NCBI GenBank assembly: GCA_016841875.1
Contig: JAENYG010000008.1
Span: forward strand, 7,950-71,949
Source: Syntrophomonas sp.
Lineage (GTDB): Bacteria; Bacillota; Syntrophomonadia; Syntrophomonadales; Syntrophomonadaceae
Direction: 5' to 3'
DNA length: 64,000 nucleotides
Of this stretch, positions 8,204 through 15,975 are shown piece after piece (positions within the stretch are counted from its first letter, which is position 1; the number at the start of each line of letters is the position of its first letter). The notes under the pieces were generated by a model. The model did no database searches. It had not been told where the DNA came from and worked only from the letters and a program-made list of their open reading frames with translations. The translations under genes and the position numbers were made by a program.

Positions 8204-9471
8204 ATTGATTCATCTCCCTCAATAATATCTCTAACCTGTCCATCAAAGAGGTTAAGTGCCTTTAACGAATATTGGCCGGATGAATTATTAGTCAGCTTTT
8301 GAGAAAAATATACTTCCCCATCCTTGAGCCCCTGAGGATACAGCCAGCAGTAGTCCTTCACCAGGTCTATGCTCCCCTCATCTGCAGTACTGCTTTTTCT
8401 AATGTAGAAGCAATCCCCTTCTTTTGAGTTCCTTACCGAATATATAAAATCACTGCTGCTTTCCTTCCAGATAAAACTTCTAAAATAATCCCCGTCCGAA
8501 ATCTTCTGGACTGTTTTCGATGCTATATCCATCAACCAGAGTTCAGACCCCAGTCCTTGCTCCTTATCCTGACAGAAAAGAAGTATCTTCTCATCTGGAC
8601 TAATACTCATAAAACGATTATTCGGACCATGTATATCACTCTTGGTAAGAGGATGATCCTGCAGGGTATCCAGATCAAAATAACCCAGCTGGTGCTGGCC
8701 CATATCAACACCGCCATAATTACCGGTTTGGTAATACAGCCTTTTGCCATCTTTAGACCAATAACGAGGAAAATATGGTCCTCCTTGCTCCGTAATCACT
8801 TGAACTGACTCATCTTTCAGGTCATACATGGCCAGGATGGATGTACTATTGTCAAGGAGTGCTGCATAAGCAAAACCAGTACTATCAGCTGTCCACAGGG
8901 GGGACACAATAAATCGTATATCATCTCCTCCTATTAATGGCAGCGTTTTGCCAGTTTGACAATCATGGAGCAATAGACAATCTCTCCAGTGTTTCATTTT
9001 ACTATCAAAGAACCCGTATTCAAGCAGAATTTTCTCAGTGTCGGCTGACCAGTTTACCTCTACACGAGCATCACATTCCAGCAGTTCGGATGCAGACTGC
9101 TGCTGCAGATCGTACAACCATACGGCCTGGCGTATATTGTTGTAGTCATCATCCGGATAGCTGTCAGTTGCAAATATAACCTTTTCTCCATTGTCAGCCC
9201 ATTTCACATAGGATTGACTCAAGTAGCATCCTTCAGGACAGGTCCATATTGTTTTTATCGCCTCACCATTTATTGAGTAAAGCCATAATTCAGCTCCCTG
9301 GTTCATAATAATATTATCCATGGTGGGAGAAATAGTGGGAGGGATTGGCCCGTGCCGGGCTGTTTTTGAGGGCAGATCAGGTTCAGGTTCCTGGGGATGA
9401 TACTTACCCATGCAGCCGGACAGCAGGAAAATTATTATAAGCAGCCATACCCGCAGCTCCCATCGTTTCAT
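8200..9471 (-). CDS. Lipoprotein with TolB/WD40-like beta-propeller repeats
   Basis: This 423-residue protein begins with a lipoprotein signal ending in LLSGC (Cys20), then a proline-rich linker. From about residue 50 onward there are repeated blade-like units of the form WADNGEKVIFATD, WSADTEKILLEYG, WTADSTGFAYAAL, WSKDGKRLYYQTG and SPDEKILLFCQD. This pattern is typical of TolB-type six-bladed propellers that bind proteins or ligands outside the cell. No protease or enzyme domain is attached. The AGAGG ribosome site is well spaced from the ATG. The gene overlaps the downstream small membrane protein by 4 bp. The actual ligand cannot be told. Confidence 0.8.
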   Translation of the reverse strand: MKRWELRVWLLIIIFLLSGCMGKYHPQEPEPDLPSKTARHGPIPPTISPTMDNIIMNQGAELWLYSINGEAIKTIWTCPEGCYLSQSYVKWADNGEKVIFATDSYPDDDYNNIRQAVWLYDLQQQSASELLECDARVEVNWSADTEKILLEYGFFDSKMKHWRDCLLLHDCQTGKTLPLIGGDDIRFIVSPLWTADSTGFAYAALLDNSTSILAMYDLKDESVQVITEQGGPYFPRYWSKDGKRLYYQTGNYGGVDMGQHQLGYFDLDTLQDHPLTKSDIHGPNNRFMSISPDEKILLFCQDKEQGLGSELWLMDIASKTVQKISDGDYFRSFIWKESSSDFIYSVRNSKEGDCFYIRKSSTADEGSIDLVKDYCWLYPQGLKDGEVYFSQKLTNNSSGQYSLKALNLFDGQVRDIIEGDESI

Positions 9472-9614
9472 GATAAATTACCTCTACCTTTCCATTTCCC
9501 CTGTTTATCATATATTACTGTAATTATAAGTTCGTTTTTTCACAGACCATTAACTAATCAAGGTGTATTCTCAATTTGCTGGTACTTTTATCAAAGAGTT
9601 TCAGCATTAGATTG

Positions 9615-10994
9615 CTAATCTTTAAACCCCAGTAAACTGACCAGGTTATCAGGCATTTTTCTTAATGGCACAGCAGGTCTTTCCCGGTAGTAAAATTCCT
9701 GTTCAGATTCATATATAACATAGCTGACCGAGGTGCCTTCTCTCCACATGGTGACCACATAACTATGTCCTGTATCAGGGGTCAGTTGATAGCTGTCTTC
9801 CGGATATACAGCCTTTAATTTATCGAACTCCCGCACTATGTCGATCAGATCCTGTTTATGCCTGAGTACTCTTACCGTCTTTTTACCTTCACTGGTATTC
9901 TCCTGCAGGCGGGCATAGAGGAGCTCAGCGCTTAAATCGGTATAAGGTTTGTTATAGGTGATAGATTTCTGGGGATCATACTCAGGCGGTTCATAATTCT
10001 CATTAAAATCGCCTATGATCAATACTTTATCCAAGGGACTAACATCGATTATCTGCCATTTATCCTGATCAAATACCAGGTAGATTTTCTGTTTGCCAAT
10101 GATTTGGGCATCTTCCTCATGGCTGTCCTCGAAATACATATTGTAGGAAAAGACATCCTGGTAGTCCTGATAGCTTCCTTCATATAAAACATATTTATCA
10201 TAGGGGCTGTCCCATAATTCATGATCTAAGGCTGACCAGTCGAAGGTGTCCTTACAATTTGGGTGAAGACAATTTTTCAAAAGTTCTGTATTTCCTTCAA
10301 CGATGTTGATCACAAAATACCGAGCAATTTCGTTTGGCTTGCTTTTATCAAAAGATCCATAAGACACACGATTTCTTTCAAAATAATTGATAACTTCTTC
10401 ATCCCATTCCGGGTGGATCGAAATGCTCTTGGATAATCCGGTTTGAGTATCTGTAACAGTAACCTTTACCGTCTCAATATCATCCGCTACAGGTATTTCA
10501 TCATAATAAAAATAAAGTATATCTGAATTATCTGGTATATAAGCACCATTGCGGGAATCCATAGAAAAACGCTTATCAGAAGAATCGGTAATCCTTATAT
10601 CATAGCGTTCACTAAAATCATCCATAATTTTATCCGGCTCTCTATTATCAGTTGAAGCAATTCTTAATCCTTTTACAGTCAAAAACCCTCTATCTCCATA
10701 TTTTGTATAAGGACTGCTGTAGAAGAAAGCAGTTTCCAGGATTCTGTATAAAATTTGAGGCGGTATTTTGCTTTGATAATACCATGGAATATCCTCGGAG
10801 ACGTCTCTTGTTTTACGCTGGTATTTGTCCAGCTGCAGCTCGGTGAGGATGATAGTCTCATCAGCAAAATCCATTTTTTCAAAAATAAGATCGTTTTTGA
10901 CCGTGACTGTATGCTGAAAATAAAAGTAAACGCTGATCAGCAGCCAGACCAGTATTAACGATATAAGTACTCGATTTTTTCTGGATTTGAACAA
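9615..10994 (-). CDS. Membrane-anchored protein of unknown function
   Basis: This 459-residue protein has one N-terminal transmembrane segment (about 8-26) and a large, presumably extracytoplasmic, acidic remainder rich in Tyr and Asp. No known motif is recognised. The region around 215-305 (ARYFVINIVEGNTELLKNCL and a YEGSYQDYQDVFSYNMYF stretch) looks like an NTF2/DUF4829-like fold that is common in Clostridia secreted proteins, but this is tentative. The start is TTG with GGGGGA nine bases upstream. It lies 143 bp upstream of the propeller lipoprotein on the same strand and may belong to the same transcription unit. Confidence 0.65.
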   Translation of the reverse strand: MFKSRKNRVLISLILVWLLISVYFYFQHTVTVKNDLIFEKMDFADETIILTELQLDKYQRKTRDVSEDIPWYYQSKIPPQILYRILETAFFYSSPYTKYGDRGFLTVKGLRIASTDNREPDKIMDDFSERYDIRITDSSDKRFSMDSRNGAYIPDNSDILYFYYDEIPVADDIETVKVTVTDTQTGLSKSISIHPEWDEEVINYFERNRVSYGSFDKSKPNEIARYFVINIVEGNTELLKNCLHPNCKDTFDWSALDHELWDSPYDKYVLYEGSYQDYQDVFSYNMYFEDSHEEDAQIIGKQKIYLVFDQDKWQIIDVSPLDKVLIIGDFNENYEPPEYDPQKSITYNKPYTDLSAELLYARLQENTSEGKKTVRVLRHKQDLIDIVREFDKLKAVYPEDSYQLTPDTGHSYVVTMWREGTSVSYVIYESEQEFYYRERPAVPLRKMPDNLVSLLGFKD

Positions 10995-11229
10995 TTATCT
11001 CGTTCCCCCATAATCCTGGAAATAGTAATATACTCCAATGCTATGTCTAAGCAGATATGCTATTGAATATACTATGTGTGTCAAAATATAACATACACTA
11101 CATATTTTAGCACATATGGTAAATGTTCAATTATCTTATTTCATATGTTTGCATCTGATCAATACAATTATGGGGTGAAGAAATGATTCTCTTTTGAGAT
11201 TATGTAGATGTTTGAGATACTTAACTGTT

Positions 11230-11886
11230 TTACCTGGTAATATATGAAAGGTTGTTATATCTCCAATATTCCTGCTTTAAAAGTATATTATTCAGGTTTG
11301 ACAACTGCAGGTTGTATTTATCTGCAATAACTGTATTAACCAGGCTTTTATCAGGCACTATACCATCTGCAGACTGGCTTTCATAAAATTCATGCCAGGC
11401 TTTCCATATCGCTGCCTCATCCACGGTTAGCTGTTTATTCCAATCCTTTTCCCGTAAATCCCATTGTAGAGACATCTTGTCATAGTCGCCGGTATTTACG
11501 GTATTGGCTTTTCTTGTGTCCCCTTCAGGGGCAAATACCACTTTACCCAAAGTAAACCCGTATCCTATATATTCTGGATAATCATACATCATAATAACCA
11601 GGGCATTAAAGCTTGTGCCCCGTTTGGCTTCACCTATCAATTGTTCTGCAATGTATTTTAATTCAGATGTTCGTGCTGACTCCTGTACCACAACATGCCA
11701 GACATACTGAACCACTTCCGGAGTGGAGGTGTCTTCCACCAGTTTTACCGTATAAGGAATAGAAACATTAACCGGTTTTTGATTAAGTACTATCACCAGC
11801 AGGAGGATTCCAAAGACCATGAGTATTAAGAAATATATCATTATGACCCTGCTCTCAGATTTAACCGCCGTATGTTTTTTTTCCAT
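11230..11886 (-). CDS. Membrane-anchored protein of unknown function
   Basis: This 218-residue protein has one hydrophobic segment (about 14-34), then a soluble part with ELKYIAEQLIGEAKRGTSFN and GYGFTLGKVVFAPEGDTRKA. The region about residues 45-150 reads like a small alpha/beta domain often annotated as DUF4875 or similar in Firmicutes; I do not have firm evidence. GGAG lies nine bases before the ATG. It is upstream of the 459-residue anchored protein and on the same strand, but 236 bp separate them. Confidence 0.6.
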   Translation of the reverse strand: MEKKHTAVKSESRVIMIYFLILMVFGILLLVIVLNQKPVNVSIPYTVKLVEDTSTPEVVQYVWHVVVQESARTSELKYIAEQLIGEAKRGTSFNALVIMMYDYPEYIGYGFTLGKVVFAPEGDTRKANTVNTGDYDKMSLQWDLREKDWNKQLTVDEAAIWKAWHEFYESQSADGIVPDKSLVNTVIADKYNLQLSNLNNILLKQEYWRYNNLSYITR

Positions 11887-12006
11887 ATGGGTTTGCTCCT
11901 TTCAAATAGTATTAATTAGATTACTGGTCTTATATCTATTATGACAGGACTTTCCATGATTGGGAATGCTTCTCTTCGCGCTGCAATATTGTTCTATCGA
12001 GTAAAT

Positions 12007-12044
12007 CTAAAAGACCCCGGTATTTTTTAACCGGGGTCTTTTAG
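12007..12044. terminator. Strong terminator after the PII gene
   Basis: Perfect 14-bp arms (CTAAAAGACCCCGG at 12007-12020 and its complement at 12031-12044) surround a T-rich loop. It ends the minus-strand amtB-PII unit and can also work from the other side. Confidence 0.88.
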
Positions 12045-12128
12045 CAATATATCAAGTGATGTTCATAATATTACATTTGTATTGATACCAGTATACAATG
12101 AATAGCAATATGATACCCGATCCAGAAA

Positions 12129-12467
12129 TTATAGAGCCTCTTCTCCTTCTTCACCCGAGCTTATTCTAACTACTCTTTCTACTGGAAGAATAAATATTTT
12201 TCCGTCCCCAACCTTTCCTGTTTGACAGACCTTTTGAATTACAGAAATAATTTCCGATACTGACTCATCGATACAGACTATCTCAACTTTTACCTTCTGA
12301 AAAAGGTCGACCACATGTTCCTTGCCTCGGTAATACTGTTTCAAGTCCTTCTGTAAACCTCGACCCAGAACTTCATATACGGTCATGCCTCTGACGTTTA
12401 TGGCCTCCAGAGCAGTTTTTAGTTCTTCCAGTTTAGAGGGTCTAATGATGGCCTCAATTTTTTTCAA
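12129..12467 (-). CDS. PII nitrogen regulatory protein, no Tyr51
   Basis: This 112-residue protein is a PII family trimer subunit that binds ATP/ADP and 2-oxoglutarate and typically plugs AmtB. The N-terminus (KKIEAIIRPSKLEELKTAL), Q39, and the C-terminal TGKVGDGKIFILPVE ATP-binding loop are conserved. The T-loop reads QYYRGKEH, so the residue equivalent to the uridylylated Tyr51 of enteric GlnB is His51. Tyr45 and Tyr46 remain. Control is therefore probably by metabolite binding rather than uridylylation at this site. The start is TTG with GGAGG seven bases upstream. The gene follows amtB on the same strand after a 309-bp gap, the usual amt-PII linkage. Confidence 0.92.
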   Translation of the reverse strand: MKKIEAIIRPSKLEELKTALEAINVRGMTVYEVLGRGLQKDLKQYYRGKEHVVDLFQKVKVEIVCIDESVSEIISVIQKVCQTGKVGDGKIFILPVERVVRISSGEEGEEAL

Positions 12468-12663
12468 ACTATTACCTCCCCATTGCTGTAATGAATTTAT
12501 CCTAATTATGATTAACGATATATAAGGTCAGAAAAAAAGAATGTTTATTAAGTTCAATGCAGTTACTAGAGAGTATATCAGATAATACGGCATTCTAGAA
12601 TAAGATATCAGAGGAATATCTAAAAAAAATATTCTTGAAGTTAAAAATAGCTTTTTTTATTGA

Positions 12664-12740
12664 GAGAATGAATCCCCCCCTACCAGCAAATGACGTATCA
12701 GGTATTGCCAGAGGGTATTCTCCTCTATACAGTGGGACCT
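12664..12740 (+). repeat. Diverged intergenic repeat, copy 2
   Basis: Located in the 309-bp gap between amtB and the PII gene, it resembles 3932-4013 (shared GAGAATGAAT, CCCCTAC and GGACCT). The rest of the gap, 12468-12663, is AT-rich with poly-A/poly-T runs and no gene; a PII promoter may lie there but no clear one is seen. Confidence 0.35.
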
Positions 12741-12775
12741 AAACCAGTATATATTATAATTATGGAATATTATAA

Positions 12776-14026
12776 TCAACTGGTTCTATCACTAAAGAAG
12801 GCATATGCTGAAATATCATGCTCAGAAAGATCCAGGCCCTGTATTTCTTCTTCAGCAGATACACGTATCCCTATCGTTTTTTTCAATACGGTAAATATCA
12901 GATATGTAGCTGCAAAGGCCCATATTGAAACTGCGGCTGCTCCTAAAAATTGCACCAGCAGAAGATGTATTCCTCCTCCATAGAAAAGACCGCCTTGTTC
13001 AGCAAAAAGACCGACGGCAATAACTCCCCATCCACCATTAACACCATGGACAGCAATAGCTCCTACCGGATCATCTGCCTTCATCCGGTCAAAGAAATTA
13101 ACTGCTATAACTACCAGCACACCAGATACTGCACCGATGATCACCGCACTGCTTGGGCTAACAAAGGCTGTGCCGGCTGTTATAGCTGCCAGTCCGGCCA
13201 ATGAGCCATTCATTGTCATACTTGGGTCAGCCTTGCCATACTTGAACATGGTAAACAGCGCTGCTACGGTACCACCTGCTGCTGCAGCCAGGTTGGTGGT
13301 CAAAGCAATTCGGGCAATATTTAGATCAAGACCGGATAACGAACTGCCTGCATTAAAACCAAACCACCCAAACCATAGTATAAAAGTGCCTAAAAATGCC
13401 AGATGAAGGTTATGGGGCGGCAGGAAATTAATAGAGCCGTCGCTATTATAACGCCCTGATCGAGAACCCAGCACTATTACAGCAGCAAGAGCGCTCCACC
13501 CCCCCACCGAGTGAACTACTGCTGAACCGGCGAAATCCAGCATGCCCAGATTCCCTAACCATCCGCCAACTCCCCATACCCAATGGCCCGCTACGGGGTA
13601 GATGATGGCAGCTGCCAGGGCAGTATAAATAATATAAGGACCAAATTTCATGCGTTCAGCAACTGCTCCAGATACAATAGAAGCCATAGCCATGGCAAAA
13701 GCAGCCTGGAATAACCAATAAGCATAGATAGGTATTCGCAGTTTAATGTGATTCAAATCTCCACCGATGAAGAAACCAGTACTGCCAAATAGGCCGGCCT
13801 TATCTGCTCCGTACATGATAGCAAATCCTACTGCCCAATAGCTCAGCATTCCAACTGTACAATCCATAAAGACCTTCATAACAATGTTCAAAGAATTCTT
13901 GGCACTTATAAAACCCGCCTCCAGGAAGGCAAATCCACCCTCCATGATGAACACCAGTGCAGCGCAAAGCAGTACCCATACCGTATCAATCGAGGAAGCA
14001 AGGTCCTGCAGGGTAAGTACTTCCAT
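12776..14026 (-). CDS. amtB: Ammonium transporter AmtB
   Basis: This protein of about 416 residues, with eleven membrane segments, belongs to the Amt/Rh family that conducts ammonium/ammonia. The pore twin histidines appear in GSAVVHSVGGWSA and GAIAVHGVNGGWG, and the Phe-gate region includes LFQAAFAMAMASIVSGAVAE. The longest frame starts at a GTG (14038) that touches AAGGAG. Later starts at GTG 14032 (spacing 5) or ATG 14026 (spacing 11) fit the ribosome site better, and I take the ATG. The leader carries a 15-bp terminator hairpin, so expression may be attenuated. A PII gene lies downstream, whose product would block the transporter under nitrogen excess. Confidence 0.94.
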   Translation of the reverse strand: MEVLTLQDLASSIDTVWVLLCAALVFIMEGGFAFLEAGFISAKNSLNIVMKVFMDCTVGMLSYWAVGFAIMYGADKAGLFGSTGFFIGGDLNHIKLRIPIYAYWLFQAAFAMAMASIVSGAVAERMKFGPYIIYTALAAAIIYPVAGHWVWGVGGWLGNLGMLDFAGSAVVHSVGGWSALAAVIVLGSRSGRYNSDGSINFLPPHNLHLAFLGTFILWFGWFGFNAGSSLSGLDLNIARIALTTNLAAAAGGTVAALFTMFKYGKADPSMTMNGSLAGLAAITAGTAFVSPSSAVIIGAVSGVLVVIAVNFFDRMKADDPVGAIAVHGVNGGWGVIAVGLFAEQGGLFYGGGIHLLLVQFLGAAAVSIWAFAATYLIFTVLKKTIGIRVSAEEEIQGLDLSEHDISAYAFFSDRTS

Positions 14027-14060
14027 TGTCACAACCACTCCTTCTTAAATTTTGACAAGT

Positions 14061-14142
14061 AAAAAAGCGCCCTCTTATAAGACTTCAGATGCTATAATCT
14101 AGCCTTACAAAAGAGCGCCTTCGCCCGACAGGATATATCCTG
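14061..14142 (-). promoter_or_regulatory. amtB leader: palindrome plus intrinsic terminator (candidate attenuator)
   Basis: On the minus strand the arm 14118-14104 (GCGCTCTTTTGTAAG) pairs fully, with G-U wobbles, with 14081-14067 (CTTATAAGAGGGCGC) and is followed by six T. Just upstream is the perfect palindrome CAGGATATATCCTG (14142-14129). The terminator lies about 30 bases before the amtB ribosome site with no gene before it, so it must act as a leader attenuator. The sensing factor is unknown. Confidence 0.6.
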
Positions 14143-14304
14143 ATTTATTCTTTTGCTACAAAAATCTGTTTATATAACAAAGCTATTCTATCCTTAGTGC
14201 CAATTCTTATAATAAACCCATACACATTTTCTGGCAAGAGAAAAACAAATATGTTTATATGATAAGCAACAGGAGTGATCTAGTTGCTCGAAGACGTGAG
14301 GATG

Positions 14305-14604
14305 CTAATCTCTCATAACAGTATTTCTTGGTTTACCAGGATAATGAAACCAGCCCCACAGGCCGGCAAGAAAAATAATCAGGATGGGTAAAAGATCAAG
14401 GGTAACTGAAGATAATGTGTAAGGGAAAATAATGGGGGGATGTATTAATATGTCTGCGATTCGGGATAGTATCGGGTGATCGAATATTGGTGTAGGTGTC
14501 TTAAGAAATGTGCCTATCAATGCCATTAAGGGGTATAAAAATATGATGGTTACTAGCATTGAAAAAACATATTTTAAAGAATTTAATAATTTATGTATGT
14601 ACAT
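14305..14604 (-). CDS. Small two-helix membrane protein
   Basis: I place the start at ATG 14604, because AAGGAG (14615-14620) lies ten bases upstream. The longer frame from 14733 begins in a low-complexity Ser/Thr/Asn stretch without a ribosome site. The resulting 99-residue protein has two hydrophobic segments (about 12-35 and 67-90) and a short charged tail (GWFHYPGKPRNTVMRD). There is no recognised domain. It stands alone between the amtB leader and the protease-inhibitor region. Confidence 0.55.
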   Translation of the reverse strand: MYIHKLLNSLKYVFSMLVTIIFLYPLMALIGTFLKTPTPIFDHPILSRIADILIHPPIIFPYTLSSVTLDLLPILIIFLAGLWGWFHYPGKPRNTVMRD

Positions 14605-14909
14605 TCTAAAATTGCTCCTTGAATAGTGTAATTGTCTAACATACTTTGAGATTGTTGGGGTTTTGGGCATATTTATAGTATATCTGGTTATTTTGGTATT
14701 TCCAGTACTGCTGTTTCGGGCGGAATTATTCACATTTGATATCTGCAGATGCAGGTCGGTAACTGATCAATAATCGATATTTAGCTCTGAAGGGTTAAAT
14801 ATCGACTATAGGTATGTTTTAATTAAGTTCTTTTTAGTCTATTATGGCAGACCTAACCATTAATGAAAATAGGCAGCAAGTAGTTAGTGCGTCATATCGG
14901 TCCTTTACA

Positions 14910-14948
14910 AAAGCTGAAACCCTCAGTAAGATCTGGGGTTTCAGCTTT
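14910..14948. terminator. Terminator after the inhibitor gene
   Basis: Thirteen-bp arms (AAAGCTGAAACCC at 14910-14922 and complement at 14936-14948) end the minus-strand protease/inhibitor unit; the minus-strand stem is followed by TTTT. Confidence 0.8.
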
Positions 14949-14966
14949 GATTGTATCAAGTTATAC

Positions 14967-15863
14967 CTATAATACTTCAATTTCCAAACAATAAGTATGC
15001 AGGGGCTGTACACTTTCCCAGGGTCGCATATACCACAGCCTTAGAGTCGTAATGCCAGGGCTTACAGCTTTTATCTGCCAGCATTCCTTGCCGCCTGCCC
15101 CCATAATATTGGCTGTACTAGATGAATCGGTAACAAACTCAGGTCCGGTTAGGACTGAAACTGACGGATCAGGTTCCTCATTTATTACCCAGGTGAATCC
15201 TGTGGTCGGATTGCTGTTCAGTTCTAGCCTTATTTCTTCACCCGGATGCATGGTAATGGTCAGCCCATTATCTATTTCGGAGAACACTCTCACCAAGCTT
15301 TCATCTTCTTTATCTACATCCTCCCCTACCGCTTGATTCAGACAAACGGTTCTGGAAACCGGGTCCCAGCTAACCGGTACTGCCATAATGGCGGCCAGAA
15401 AACGGATAGGAACCATGGTTCGACCTTCCACAATAACTGGAACAGCGTTCTGCAGTTCATTGTTAGCAACCTGTATAATTTCATTAGATAGTGACCCAGT
15501 CACCTGACTGGAATCCGGCTTCAGGATAAGCGTAAAATCCTCACCACTGCTGGTTGTTCCTGCCATTAGCGCGGTGCGGGTGTCATCTTCCCATGTTATC
15601 TCACAACCAAGCGCTTCAGAGATGGCACGTAAAGGCACCAATAACCTGTCATTGATTATCAATGGCCGAATCTCTCTGTAAATAGTAACACCATCAAGAT
15701 CAATGCTTACAGCACTTGCGGGCACCACCGTCTTCACAGAACTTCCGTTATCACCATCGATTACATAGCTTGAGACAGCGCTAATGGGCGGCACCACCAT
15801 CCACAGGCTGATCAGCATCATAATCAGAAAGGCAGTGAGCAAAGTATATGATTTTCTTGGCAT
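14967..15863 (-). CDS. Secreted chagasin-type cysteine protease inhibitor with copper-amine-oxidase-like N-domain
   Basis: This is a secreted protein of about 298 residues. Start ATG 15863 is chosen since AGGAGG is 11 bases upstream and earlier in-frame starts abut it. After a signal peptide (about 1-30) come two copper-amine-oxidase-N1-type stalk repeats (about 51-172), a wall-association module common in Clostridia. The C-terminal domain (about 190-298) has the three loop motifs of the I42 chagasin family: NPTTGF, GAGG and RPWE. These loops wedge into the active site of papain-family enzymes. The upstream gene encodes exactly such a protease on the same strand, 113 bp away. Inhibition of that neighbour is inference, but the pairing is telling. 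Confidence 0.88.
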   Translation of the reverse strand: MPRKSYTLLTAFLIMMLISLWMVVPPISAVSSYVIDGDNGSSVKTVVPASAVSIDLDGVTIYREIRPLIINDRLLVPLRAISEALGCEITWEDDTRTALMAGTTSSGEDFTLILKPDSSQVTGSLSNEIIQVANNELQNAVPVIVEGRTMVPIRFLAAIMAVPVSWDPVSRTVCLNQAVGEDVDKEDESLVRVFSEIDNGLTITMHPGEEIRLELNSNPTTGFTWVINEEPDPSVSVLTGPEFVTDSSSTANIMGAGGKECWQIKAVSPGITTLRLWYMRPWESVQPLHTYCLEIEVL

Positions 15864-15944
15864 AGATTCCATCACCTCCTATCATTAATACAATATGATA
15901 GGGCGAAACTTACAGATAAATCAAATCCATTTTGTGTTATTAAT

Positions 15945-15972
15945 GGGAAGCAAAGAACGTCCCTTTGTCTCC
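15945..15972. repeat. REP-like fragment with GGGACGTTC core
   Basis: On the minus strand it reads GGAGACAAAGGGACGTTC then TTTGCTTCCC, matching half of the palindrome at 17420-17486. It begins four bases after the protease stop codon and sits between protease and inhibitor genes. Confidence 0.6.
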
Positions 15973-15975
15973 TTA

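Noticed and set aside
14061-14142. Possible ANTAR-type antiterminator site in the amtB leader
   Set aside because: The hairpin loop does not show the A1/G4 hexaloop rule and only one short palindrome is present, so the factor is left open.
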